In this document: in pieces, positions 8,294 to 15,936 of the stretch
Layout: every line of letters starts with the position of its first letter
How positions within the stretch are numbered: the first letter of the stretch is position 1
Origin: Streptomyces sp. Root431
Lineage (GTDB): Bacteria > Actinomycetota > Actinomycetes > Streptomycetales > Streptomycetaceae
NCBI RefSeq assembly: GCF_001426585.1
Contig: NZ_LMEI01000010.1
Span: 383,429 to 447,428, forward strand
Length of the DNA stretch: 64,000 nucleotides
Reading direction: 5' to 3'
Program-made: the position numbers and the translations under genes
The notes under the pieces: generated by a model
Seen by the model: the letters and a program-made list of their open reading frames with translations, nothing else
What the model was told of the DNA's origin: nothing
Database searches by the model: none

Positions 8294-9489
8294 CGGGCGC
8301 CGCCGGGGGCCTCCGACAGGCGGGCGGGGCGGGTCCCGGCCGCGCGCAGCACACCGAGGACCTCGTCCGCGCGGCGCGGGTCCACCGGCAGGGCGTGCCG
8401 GGCGAACCGGGCGGCGGCCTCCGGCGCGGGGGAGAGGTCGGTGAACGCCTCGCCCGCGTAGCCGTCGAGCGGCGGATCGTAGATGTAGCCGGTGGTGATC
8501 CGGCGCCGGGCGAGGGCGGCGATCGCCGCGTCCCGGTCCTCGACGAGCAGCGGCACCCGGAACAGCGGCTGGGCCGGCGCGTCCTGAGCCGCCCCGGGCG
8601 TGCCGTACTCGCTCGACAGGAGCCGGGCCGTGCCCGCGCGGTGGGCGGCGAGGACGCCGTCGAGCCGGGCCAGCTTCCGGGTGGTGCGGCGGAGCCGCCC
8701 GGGGCCCGGCCGGAGCCGGTAGGCGTGCATGTCGACCCGGACCCAGGAGTGGAAGGGGTCGAGCGCGGGCGCCGCCGGCAGGGCCCGCCGCAGCTCGTCG
8801 GCGCGGAGCGGCATCCGGATCTCCTCCCGCTCCTCCATCCCGAGCAGCCGTACCGCCGCGCGCGCGGCCCGGACGAGCCGCGTGCCGCGCAGGGCGGCCT
8901 CCGCGTACGGCCGCGCCAGGTAGGCGAGTTCGTCGACCGTACGCGTCGGGTGCAGCAACGCGTCGCGCGCGGCCGCGAGTTCCTCGCGCAGCGCCGGGTC
9001 GGCGAGGGCGAGGAAGCCGCCGGTCTTGGCCGCGGTGTGCTTCGAGAGACTGAAGACGGACGCCTCGCCGTACGTGCCGACCGGGCGCCCGCCGACGGTG
9101 GAGCCGATCGCGTGGGCGGCGTCCTCGATCAGCGGGATGCCGAGCCGGTCGCAGTGGGCCCGCAGCTCCGGTGCCGGGTCGGGATTCCCGTACAGATTGG
9201 TCGTGAGGACGGCGGACAGGCCGCGCCAGACGGACTCGGGGACGGCCGCCGTGTCGATCGAGCCGTCCCGGGGGTCGAGCGGGGCCTGCACCGGGCGGAG
9301 TCCGGCGGCGAGCACGACGAAGAAGATGACGTCGTCGTTGACCGGCGACATCAGCACCCGGCCGCCGGGCTCGCACCAGTGGCGCAGCGCGAGGTAGAGA
9401 CCGAGGCGGCACGACGGCACGTAGAGGCACTCCCTGCCCCCGAGCCGGTCGCGCATCCGCCCTTCCAGTTCCGCGTACGCAGAAACCAT
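8290..9489 (-). CDS. DegT/DnrJ/EryC1-type PLP aminotransferase
   Basis: A 399-residue fold-type I PLP enzyme. EDAAHAIG (about residues 145-152) holds the Asp that contacts the pyridine nitrogen, and SLSKHTAAKTGG holds the lysine that would form the Schiff base. These families convert keto-sugar nucleotides to amino sugars or act as 3-dehydrases. Substrate-side loops look divergent, so the exact sugar cannot be given. ATG at 9489 is chosen because CAGGGGGGA lies about 6 bases upstream; the 13 codons upstream of it have no better ribosome site. It is the first gene of a two-gene unit with the flippase-type gene, suggesting supply of an amino sugar to an exported glycan. Confidence 0.8.
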   Translation of the reverse strand: MVSAYAELEGRMRDRLGGRECLYVPSCRLGLYLALRHWCEPGGRVLMSPVNDDVIFFVVLAAGLRPVQAPLDPRDGSIDTAAVPESVWRGLSAVLTTNLYGNPDPAPELRAHCDRLGIPLIEDAAHAIGSTVGGRPVGTYGEASVFSLSKHTAAKTGGFLALADPALREELAAARDALLHPTRTVDELAYLARPYAEAALRGTRLVRAARAAVRLLGMEEREEIRMPLRADELRRALPAAPALDPFHSWVRVDMHAYRLRPGPGRLRRTTRKLARLDGVLAAHRAGTARLLSSEYGTPGAAQDAPAQPLFRVPLLVEDRDAAIAALARRRITTGYIYDPPLDGYAGEAFTDLSPAPEAAARFARHALPVDPRRADEVLGVLRAAGTRPARLSEAPGGAR

Positions 9490-9570
9490 GTGATTCCCCC
9501 CTGAATCCCCGGGCTCAATGTGGCCCAATCCGGACGGCGCGTCAACAAGGCCTCCGGGTCACGCGGTTGG

Positions 9571-9641
9571 CTCTCCGCGTGGTCATGCGGAAGGGCCCGT
9601 CCGGGCCTCTCCACGTGGTCGTGCGGAAGGGCCCGTCCGGG
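9571..9641. repeat. Two tandem copies of a 35-bp sequence
   Basis: Copies at 9571-9605 and 9607-9641 differ at two positions and are separated by one base. Each contains the block GCGGAAGGGCCCGTCCGGG, which is also one arm of the terminator hairpin at 9627-9665. It looks like a tandem duplication of a terminator arm. Confidence 0.8.
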
Positions 9642-9665
9642 TCGTCAGACCGTGAACGGGCCCTT
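9627..9665 (-). terminator. Rho-independent-type terminator after the sigma factor gene
   Basis: Inverted repeat AAGGGCCCGT (9627-9636) and ACGGGCCCTT (9656-9665) with a 19-base loop, 40 bases after the sigma gene stop and before the aminotransferase start. An alternative left arm exists in the first copy of the 35-bp repeat (9591-9600). Confidence 0.7.
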
Positions 9666-9704
9666 TCCTCGGCCATCTTGACGGCTCGGGGAAGCCGGCG
9701 GAGG

Positions 9705-10601
9705 TCATTCCTCCAGAGTGAGGCCGCGGCGCAGCCTGGCGAGCGTGCGGGAGAGCAGCCGCGAGACGTGCATCTGCGAGATGCCGAGCTCCGCGCCGAT
9801 CTCCGACTGGGTCAGGCCGGTGACGAAGCGGAGGGAGAGGATGTGCCGGTCGCGGGCGGGCAGCGAGGCGATCATCGGCTTGAGGGAGGCGATGTACTCG
9901 ATCCCGGTGAGCCCGTCGTCCTCGTAGCCGAGCCGGTCGGCGAGCGAGTTGTCCCCGCTGCCGGCCTCGTCCTCCTCGGTCCTGGCGTCCAGCGAGCTCG
10001 CGGTGTACGCGTTGCTGGCGGTCATGCCCTCGACGACCTCCTCCGGGGAGATCCCGAGCTCCGCCGCGAGTTCGGCGACGGTGGGGGCGCGGTCGAGGCG
10101 CTGGGCGAGCGCGTCGCCGACCCTCGCGAGGTCGAGCCGGAGCTCCTGGAGCCTGCGGGGCACGTGCACGGACCACGAGGTGTCGCGGAAGAACCGCTTG
10201 ATCTCGCCGATGATGGTCGGCATCGCGAAGGTCGGGAACTCGACGCCGCGGGTCAGTTCGAAGCGGTCGATCGCCTTGATGAGGCCGATCGTGCCGACCT
10301 GGACGATGTCCTCCATCGGCTCGCTGCGGCTGCCGAACCGGGCGGCGGCGAACTTCACGAGGGCCAGGTTGAGTTCGACGAGCGTGTTGCGGACGTACGC
10401 GTGGTCGTGGGTGCCCTCCTCCAGTACGGCGAGCCGCGCGAAGAGCTGCTTCGACAGGGCGCGCGCGTCGACCGCGCCGATGCGGTCGAGGGGTACGTCG
10501 GGCAGGTCGGGGACGGCTGTGCGCTGGGTGGGCAGGTGGTCGAGGGGGACTGCTGCCGACGGCGCGTCGGGGGTACGCGGAACGTCGAGCCGGGGTGACA
10601 T
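9705..10601 (-). CDS. sigI: SigB/SigF-family stress sigma factor, probable SigI
   Basis: A 298-residue group 3 sigma factor. Region 2 runs from about residue 70 to 135 and includes the core-binding and -10 helices around DIVQVGTIGLIKAIDRF. Region 3 follows with VHVPRRLQELR. Region 4 ends with the helix-turn-helix TQSEIGAELGISQMHVSRLL (about 262-281), which reads the -35 element. The divergent anti-anti-sigma and anti-sigma genes next door match the S. coelicolor sigI-arsI-prsI arrangement, so the symbol is assigned from family plus context. Members of this family direct osmotic or general stress regulons and are held inactive by an HATPase anti-sigma factor. Confidence 0.88.
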   Translation of the reverse strand: MSPRLDVPRTPDAPSAAVPLDHLPTQRTAVPDLPDVPLDRIGAVDARALSKQLFARLAVLEEGTHDHAYVRNTLVELNLALVKFAAARFGSRSEPMEDIVQVGTIGLIKAIDRFELTRGVEFPTFAMPTIIGEIKRFFRDTSWSVHVPRRLQELRLDLARVGDALAQRLDRAPTVAELAAELGISPEEVVEGMTASNAYTASSLDARTEEDEAGSGDNSLADRLGYEDDGLTGIEYIASLKPMIASLPARDRHILSLRFVTGLTQSEIGAELGISQMHVSRLLSRTLARLRRGLTLEE

Positions 10602-10832
10602 GGGTCTCCTTCGTCGTTCTTCTGCTGCGGTTTGCGGCGCCTCCGAGGCCGTTGTATCGGGTGTTCCTTAGGTGTTCTCTTCTAGCCCTACCTGGTCAAC
10701 CGCGATGGTTGCAAGTGCCAATAATCCGTTTTGGGCAGGTTTGTGTGGGCCGTGTGTGCACGGAAGGGTGCCCCGCTTGTAGGGTTCGACGGACGTCAGT
10801 CGGCATCCGCGAGAGCGAGAAGAGGCACGGCC

Positions 10833-11204
10833 ATGGACCGCCAGCACATCGGCAGCGCGCAACCCGCGCGCCTGCGGGTCGAGGTCCGGAGCGTGGACGC
10901 GGCGAGCGAACTCCTCACACCCGTGGGTGAGCTGGATCACCACACCGCCGAACTGCTGCGCGCCCCGCTGGACGCCGCGCTCGACGCGGGCCGGTCGCGG
11001 CTCGTCGTCGACTGCGCGGGCCTCGACTTCTGCGACTCGACCGGGCTCAACGTGCTGCTCGGCGCCCGGCTGAGGGCGGACGCCGCGGGTGGCGGGGTCC
11101 ATCTGGTGGGGATGCGGCCGGCGGTCGCCAGGGTGTTCCACATCACCGGTGCCGAGGCCGTCTTCACCCTGCACGACACGCTCGACACGGCCCTCCCCGG
11201 TTGA
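10833..11204 (+). CDS. arsI: STAS-domain anti-sigma factor antagonist
   Basis: A 123-residue single STAS domain of the SpoIIAA/RsbV type. The regulatory serine is Ser69 in the conserved DSTGLN motif. Its unphosphorylated form binds the anti-sigma kinase and frees the sigma factor, and phosphorylation reverses this. ATG 10833 is preceded by AGAAGAGG; upstream codons in the same frame are unlikely to be used. It is transcribed divergently from the sigma gene and 95 bases before the anti-sigma gene, forming the partner-switching pair. The name arsI is by analogy with the S. coelicolor SigI locus. Confidence 0.85.
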   Translation: MDRQHIGSAQPARLRVEVRSVDAASELLTPVGELDHHTAELLRAPLDAALDAGRSRLVVDCAGLDFCDSTGLNVLLGARLRADAAGGGVHLVGMRPAVARVFHITGAEAVFTLHDTLDTALPG

Positions 11205-11299
11205 GGCGGGCGGGCCCGTCCGGCAACCGGCGCCCGCACACCCTGTTCGACCCGCACGTCCCGCCCCTCTGTCTCGTCAATCGGTGAGGTGAAGCGCTG

Positions 11300-11719
11300 A
11301 TGGACCAAGCTTCCGACGTCCGTACGCTCGCCCTCGGCGAGACCAGCGGCACCGTGCCGCTCGCCCGTGACTTCACACGGTCGGCGCTCCAGGAGTGGGG
11401 CTGGCTCCCGGCCGCGACCGCGGACCGCAGGGCCGCCGCGGAGGACGTCCTGCTCGTCGTCTCCGAACTCGTCACCAACGCCTGCCTCCACGCCGAGGGC
11501 CCCGAGCGCCTGCGCGTCCTGCGCGGCCCCGACGTCGTCCGCCTCGAAGTCACCGACCGAGGCGCCGGCCAGCCCGCCCCCCGCACCCCCCACCGCTCCG
11601 GACGCCCCGGCGGTCACGGCATGTTCATCGTCCAGCGCCTCTGCCTGGACTGGGGCATCGACCGCACCCCCGGCGCCCCCGGCAAAACGGTCTGGGCCGA
11701 ACTGGCCGCACCCGCCTAG
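11300..11719 (+). CDS. prsI: Anti-sigma factor, HATPase (RsbW/SpoIIAB-like)
   Basis: A 139-residue GHKL ATPase domain. The N box is SELVTNACLHA (about residues 54-64), the G1 box is EVTDRGAG (about 81-88) and the G2 box is GGHGMFIV (about 101-108), so ATP and Mg binding look intact. Family members bind a SigB-type sigma factor and phosphorylate a STAS antagonist. The adjacent STAS gene and the divergent sigma gene supply both partners. TnpB begins 129 bases downstream. The name prsI is by analogy with S. coelicolor. Confidence 0.85.
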   Translation: MDQASDVRTLALGETSGTVPLARDFTRSALQEWGWLPAATADRRAAAEDVLLVVSELVTNACLHAEGPERLRVLRGPDVVRLEVTDRGAGQPAPRTPHRSGRPGGHGMFIVQRLCLDWGIDRTPGAPGKTVWAELAAPA

Positions 11720-11848
11720 GACTTTCACCCGCTCGTCGGGAGGGCGGAGCCGGACCAGGTGAACATTCGTACGGACTTGTCCCGCGTAGGGCGGACAGGC
11801 GCGCGAACAGACGCGGGAGTGCGGCCGGGCCGTCTACGGTGACGCGTC

Positions 11849-13114
11849 ATGACGGCATCCCCATCCACGGGCTCAGGTCAGGCCCGGCAGGCCGGGGAGA
11901 AGGTCGAGGGCGCCGGGCACGCCCGGTGGACGTTCCGGCTGCGGGTGTCGGTCACCGCTCAGGCCGCGTTGACGGCCGAGTGGGATCGGTGCCGCTGGGT
12001 GTGGAACGAGTGCGTCGCGAAGTCGAGGCAGGTCCACGCCTGGAACCAGGCGCGCCCCGAAGGGAGCGGTCTGCGGACGTGTGGTCCGGCGCAGCTGGAC
12101 CGGATGCTGACCGAGGCGCGGAAGAGCGGCGGCTGGCTGCGGGAAGGGAGTTGTGTCCCGCAGCAGCAGGTCATCCGGGACTTCGGCAGGTCCAGGGCGA
12201 AAGCGCAGAAGGACATCCGGGAGCGGGTGGGGCAGCGGCGTCGGGCGGGGATGCCGACGCTCAAGAAGAAGCGTGAGGCGTTGCCGTCCCTGAACTACAC
12301 GCGGCGCGGTTTCCGGGTGAAGGATGGCCGTCTGCACCTGGCCGGGGGCATCGTCCTGAGTGTGGTGTGGTCCAGGGCCTTGCTCGCCGCCCCCTCGTCG
12401 GTGCGGGTCCACCAGGACAGTCTCGGGCACTGGTACGCCAGTTTCGTCGTCCCCGCTCTCGTCGAGCCGCTGCCCAGGACGGGGGCGGTGATCGGTATCG
12501 ACTGGGGTGTGACGCAGACCGCGACCACCACCTCCGACGCCCACGACCTGCCCCACGCCGAGCACGGCAGGAAGGCCGAGGAGAAACTGGCCCGCTATGA
12601 CCGGATGATGGCCCGCCGCGGGCCGAAGAAGGGGCACGCTGGATCGAAGGGGTATCGCGAGGCCAAGCGGCTGCGCGCGAAGGTGCACAAGAAGGTCGCC
12701 CGCCGGCGCCAGGACACCGGACGCAAGTGGGCCAAGGCGGTGGTCCGTGACCACGACGCGCTCGCCGTCGAGGACTTCCGGCCGAAGTTCCTGGCGAAGA
12801 CGACCATGGCCAGGAAGGCCGCCGACGCCGCCATCGGCGCCACGAAGCAGGCCCTGATCGAGATGGGCCGCAAGCACGGCAGGGCCGTGCATCTGATTCA
12901 TCCCGCGTACACCACGATGGACTGCGCGCAGTGCGGAGCGAGAGCCAAGCACGCACTGCCGCTGGGTGAGCGCACCTACACCTGCGGCGCCTGTGGAGCC
13001 GAAGCCCCCAGAGACAAGAACTCCGCACGCGTCATGCTCGTCCGGGCAGGTCTGAACCCGGCTGGTGCCGATCGCGGAAGACCAGCCCAGGCGCCGCCTG
13101 GGACGGCAGCGTGA
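11849..13114 (+). CDS. tnpB: TnpB-family RNA-guided nuclease (stand-alone, IS1341-type)
   Basis: A 421-residue TnpB/OrfB protein. All RuvC residues are visible: Asp218 in GIDWG, Glu308 in LAVEDF and Asp389 in PRDKNSA. The zinc ribbon is complete (Cys359, Cys362, Cys379 and Cys382) and lies between RuvC-II and RuvC-III, as expected. TnpB proteins of IS200/IS605-type elements are omega-RNA-guided DNA endonucleases that favour element retention. No Y1 transposase (TnpA) gene is present nearby, so any movement would need help in trans. A hairpin right end follows the gene. The ATG at 11849 has only a weak ribosome site and the first 20 or so residues are not conserved-looking. Confidence 0.9.
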   Translation: MTASPSTGSGQARQAGEKVEGAGHARWTFRLRVSVTAQAALTAEWDRCRWVWNECVAKSRQVHAWNQARPEGSGLRTCGPAQLDRMLTEARKSGGWLREGSCVPQQQVIRDFGRSRAKAQKDIRERVGQRRRAGMPTLKKKREALPSLNYTRRGFRVKDGRLHLAGGIVLSVVWSRALLAAPSSVRVHQDSLGHWYASFVVPALVEPLPRTGAVIGIDWGVTQTATTTSDAHDLPHAEHGRKAEEKLARYDRMMARRGPKKGHAGSKGYREAKRLRAKVHKKVARRRQDTGRKWAKAVVRDHDALAVEDFRPKFLAKTTMARKAADAAIGATKQALIEMGRKHGRAVHLIHPAYTTMDCAQCGARAKHALPLGERTYTCGACGAEAPRDKNSARVMLVRAGLNPAGADRGRPAQAPPGTAA

Positions 13115-13175
13115 GCCAGAAATCCCCACCCACCCTTGAAGGCGAGAATCTCCCTTCAAGGAGGGGAGCATTCAA
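11849..13175 (+). mobile_element. IS1341-type TnpB element (left end not resolved)
   Basis: TnpB plus a right end finishing in TCAA at 13172-13175, a usual right boundary for IS200/IS605 relatives. The left boundary lies somewhere in 11720-11848 but no clear terminal hairpin or target motif could be fixed. An identical 8-mer TTCACCCG is present on both sides (11724-11731 and 13179-13186); its meaning is unknown, since these elements do not normally duplicate their target. Confidence 0.6.
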
Positions 13176-13195
13176 AAGTTCACCCGTTCCCTTCC
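13126..13195 (+). ncRNA. Putative omega-RNA 3' end and guide of the TnpB element
   Basis: Just after the tnpB stop, a CTCCC...GGGAG hairpin (13150-13168) precedes GCATTCAA, the form seen at right ends of TnpB elements where the omega-RNA scaffold ends. By analogy with studied TnpB systems the guide would be the 16-20 bases after TCAA, here starting at 13176 (AAGTTCACCCGTTCCC). The RNA is predicted from position and structure only; its 5' end would lie inside tnpB. Confidence 0.45.
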
Positions 13196-13271
13196 CTCCG
13201 TGAGGCCCCAGGCGTACCTTGACGGCCAATCTGAAAGACCGTCAGTTACGTTGCGGTGAGGGGTGCTCGGG

Positions 13272-13982
13272 GTGTCCAAGGTGCCGAACCGAAGGAGAAC
13301 GGCCGCCGGTCTCACGGCGGCGGTCGCGGTGGCGGGTGCCGCCGTGCTGGTCGGTGCGCCGGCCGCCCAGGCGACCGTCGTCGATGTGAACTACGCGTGC
13401 GTGACGAAGATCGGGCCGAAGAGCGCCGTCTCGCCCGTCGATATCAAGGCCGTCAAGAGCGGCAGCGGCTACACGATCACCATGTCCTTCGAGAAGGGCG
13501 TCTCCGACAGCCCGATCGAACTCCCCAAGGGAGTCATGACCCCGCGCGCCGAGCTCGTCCTCGGCGGGGCCGCCGAGGGCACGGTGAAGGTCAAGGGGAC
13601 GCCGAACACGGTGGCCATCCCGCCGGACACCCCGATCAGCATCGGGACGCTGACCGGGACGTTCACGCCGAAGAAGAACGGCAAGGTCACCTTCACGGCC
13701 GGCAAGCTCATCGTGCACGCCCTCGGCATGGACGCGGCCGAATGCACCCCGAAGAACAACCCCAAGCCCTCGCTGGAACTCGACGTGACCGGTCTCGCGG
13801 GCGGCGGCGACGCCCCGCCGGCCGATGACGGCAACGGCGAGGACGACGACAACGGCTCCGGGACCGAACTGCCCAAGACCGGCCCGCTCGACTCCGCCAT
13901 GGCGCTCGGGACCCTCGGCGGAACGGTCCTGCTGACCGGCGCCGCCGGAGTCCTCTGGCTCACGCGGCGCACGGCACGCTGA
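13272..13982 (+). CDS. Exported LPKTG sortase-type surface protein, one repeat domain
   Basis: About 236 residues. A signal peptide (about residues 1-36, ending AQA) is followed by a domain of about 130 residues with one cysteine near each end, an acidic Gly/Asp linker, and a sorting signal: LPKTG at about 200-204, a hydrophobic segment and a terminal RRTAR. It should be covalently attached to peptidoglycan by a sortase; no sortase gene is in the window. GTG 13272 is preferred over GTG 13263 because GGTGAGGGG sits at a proper distance from it. Its domain is homologous to both halves of the last protein of the operon. Function unknown. The stop overlaps the next ATG. Confidence 0.82.
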   Translation: MSKVPNRRRTAAGLTAAVAVAGAAVLVGAPAAQATVVDVNYACVTKIGPKSAVSPVDIKAVKSGSGYTITMSFEKGVSDSPIELPKGVMTPRAELVLGGAAEGTVKVKGTPNTVAIPPDTPISIGTLTGTFTPKKNGKVTFTAGKLIVHALGMDAAECTPKNNPKPSLELDVTGLAGGGDAPPADDGNGEDDDNGSGTELPKTGPLDSAMALGTLGGTVLLTGAAGVLWLTRRTAR

Positions 13983-14827
13983 TGCGGGCGGCGGTGCGCT
14001 CCGGTCTCGTCGCCGCCGCGACCGCCCTCGTCGGCGTGGTCGCGGCGACTCCCCCCGGGGACGCCTGGACGGCGGCGCCCGCCGCCGGGCGGCCGTACGC
14101 CTATCTGGAGGGTCCCGCGGGGAGCGTCCTCCAGGACACCCTGTCGGTGACCAACCCGGGCGCGCGGCCGCTCACCGTACGGCTCGCGGGGAAGGGCGCG
14201 CCGGTGGCCTTCGCCGCGCGGACCGTCACCGTGCCGGCCAGGACCCGCGCGGACGTGCCGTTCGCCGTGACCGTCACCGCCGACACCCCGCCCGGCGACC
14301 ACCGGGGCACCGTGCGCGCCACGGCCGCCGGCCGCGAGCTGAGCGTGGAGCTGCTCCTGCGGGTGAGCGGCCCGCGCCTCGCCGCGCTCACCGTCGAGGA
14401 CGTCGGCGTCGACGAGGCCACCGGCGCCCTGCGCTACACCCTGGTCAACCGCGGGACGACGGTCCTCGCCCCGACCCTCGCGGTCCGTGCCGAGGGGCTC
14501 CTCGGCACGGTCCTCGACCGGCCGGAGCGCGCCCTGCCGCTCACCCTGCGCCCCGGCGAGCGGACCACCCGCACAGAACCCTGGCCCGATCCGCCCTCCC
14601 TCGACTCCGTCACCGTCCGGCTGACCGCCGGCGCCCCCGGCGCGGCCCCCGCCACCGCCCGTACCGAGGCCGCCTTCGCCGACGGCCCCGCGCTCGCGGG
14701 CGCGGTCGGGGTGCTCCTCGTGGCGGCGGGCGGCGGGGCGTACGGGATCCGGTACCGGTTCCGGTACGGGAAGCGGCGGCGCGGCGGGCCCCGTACCCAG
14801 CGAGCGTCGACGGGAGCGACAACATGA
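13982..14827 (+). CDS. Exported membrane-anchored Ig-like protein (DUF916-like)
   Basis: A 281-residue protein with a signal peptide (about 1-28), one or two beta-rich Ig-like domains, a C-terminal transmembrane span (about 236-256) and a strongly basic cytoplasmic tail. Sequence features such as LSVTNPGARPLTVRLAG and TPPGDHRGTV recall DUF916/WxL-operon proteins, which act as membrane-anchored partners of secreted wall proteins. It overlaps both neighbours (TGATG at its start, ATGA at its end). The role is inferred from operon context: assembly or display partner of the sortase substrates on either side. Confidence 0.78.
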   Translation: MRAAVRSGLVAAATALVGVVAATPPGDAWTAAPAAGRPYAYLEGPAGSVLQDTLSVTNPGARPLTVRLAGKGAPVAFAARTVTVPARTRADVPFAVTVTADTPPGDHRGTVRATAAGRELSVELLLRVSGPRLAALTVEDVGVDEATGALRYTLVNRGTTVLAPTLAVRAEGLLGTVLDRPERALPLTLRPGERTTRTEPWPDPPSLDSVTVRLTAGAPGAAPATARTEAAFADGPALAGAVGVLLVAAGGGAYGIRYRFRYGKRRRGGPRTQRASTGATT

Positions 14828-15936
14828 GGCCGACGAGGCCGACGAAGCCGACGAGGTGGACACCGACCGCCGCCGCGCTGCTCACGGCGCTCCTCACGGT
14901 CCTCGCCCTCGCGCTGCCGCCCGCCGCCCCCGCGACGGCGGCGCCCGGGCCCGTCGTCGAGCTCTCGCAGGCCGAGGGCGGCAAGGGCGGCACGGTCACC
15001 GTCAGCGGCAGCGGCTGGAAACCGGGCGCGCTGCTCATGCTCCTGATCTGCGGCCAGTCCGCGCCCGGCAAGGGCGTCATCGGCGGCACCAACTCCTGTG
15101 CCAACAGCGAGGGCCGGGCCGCCACCGTCGACGCCAGGGGAGCCTTCAGTACGAAACTCCCGGTCTCCGAACCGCCGAAGCCCTGCCCCTGCGTGGTGCA
15201 CGTGGCCGGCGTGACGGGCCAGCAGGACGCGGTGGACAAGGAGTTCACGGTCGCCGGACATCCCACGGCCCCGCTCCCGGAGGCCTCGGGGAACGGCCGG
15301 CTCGCCGTCCTCGCCTCCGTCCGCCTCGACGGCTCCAGCGGCCTCCTCGTCTGGTTCGGCGCGCCCCCGCGCCGGGAGGTCGTCTTCACCGTCGGCAACC
15401 TCGGCTCGGCGCCCGTCAAGGACCCGGTCTTCGAAGTCGGTACGAGCCACGGCGTCTTCGCGCCGCAGTACGAGGAACGCCAGTGGCGCGGCACGATCGA
15501 ACCCGGCAAGAAGGCCCTGGTGCGGCTCCCGGCCGAGCTCACGGTGGGCGCGCACGGCGACTACCAGGTCTCCGTGCGGTACGCGGGCAAGGTCCTGGTC
15601 GAGCAGCCGTGGGGCGTGGGCCGCCCCTGGGGCGTGACGCTCTTCTGGGTGCTGCTCGCCGTCGTCGTGCCGGCGGCGCTCTTCCGGATCGGGATGGCCG
15701 TCGTCGACCGCACCCGCCCCGCCGCCGGCCGTCCCGCCCACGGCCGCTCCGCCGGCCGCCCCGCCGCCCGCCTTCCCCGTACGGCCGCGCTCCGCCGCCG
15801 TACCCGCGCGTCCGTCCCCGCCCCCGCGACCGGGGAAGCGAGGGACGACGAACCGACCACGGTCCTGCCGTGGTTCAGCCCTGACTCCGCACCGTCAGCG
15901 CCAGAGAGCAGTCCGACGACGAAGGGACATGCGTGA
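14824..15936 (+). CDS. Exported membrane-anchored beta-domain protein
   Basis: A 370-residue protein: signal peptide (about 1-41, ending ATA), an N-terminal Ig-like domain (about 45-145) with five cysteines including a CPC triplet, a second beta domain (about 155-260), one transmembrane span (about 270-290) and an Arg/Ala/Pro-rich cytoplasmic tail of about 75 residues. The first domain begins VVELSQAEGGKGGTVTVSGS, a style shared with neocarzinostatin-like or IPT-like folds. Function unknown. It is translationally coupled on both sides (ATGA and GTGA). Confidence 0.75.
   Translation: MRPTRPTKPTRWTPTAAALLTALLTVLALALPPAAPATAAPGPVVELSQAEGGKGGTVTVSGSGWKPGALLMLLICGQSAPGKGVIGGTNSCANSEGRAATVDARGAFSTKLPVSEPPKPCPCVVHVAGVTGQQDAVDKEFTVAGHPTAPLPEASGNGRLAVLASVRLDGSSGLLVWFGAPPRREVVFTVGNLGSAPVKDPVFEVGTSHGVFAPQYEERQWRGTIEPGKKALVRLPAELTVGAHGDYQVSVRYAGKVLVEQPWGVGRPWGVTLFWVLLAVVVPAALFRIGMAVVDRTRPAAGRPAHGRSAGRPAARLPRTAALRRRTRASVPAPATGEARDDEPTTVLPWFSPDSAPSAPESSPTTKGHA

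Noticed and set aside
8395..9504. A 369-residue plus-strand frame across the aminotransferase gene
   Set aside because: It lies opposite a well-supported PLP enzyme with both catalytic motifs, and its translation has no recognisable fold.
11724..13186. TTCACCCG on both sides of the TnpB element as a target duplication
   Set aside because: IS200/IS605-type elements do not duplicate targets, and an 8-mer match in GC-rich DNA can be chance.
11720..13271. A TnpA (Y1 transposase) partner for TnpB
   Set aside because: No frame on either strand near tnpB shows the HUH or catalytic Tyr pattern; the element appears to be TnpB only.
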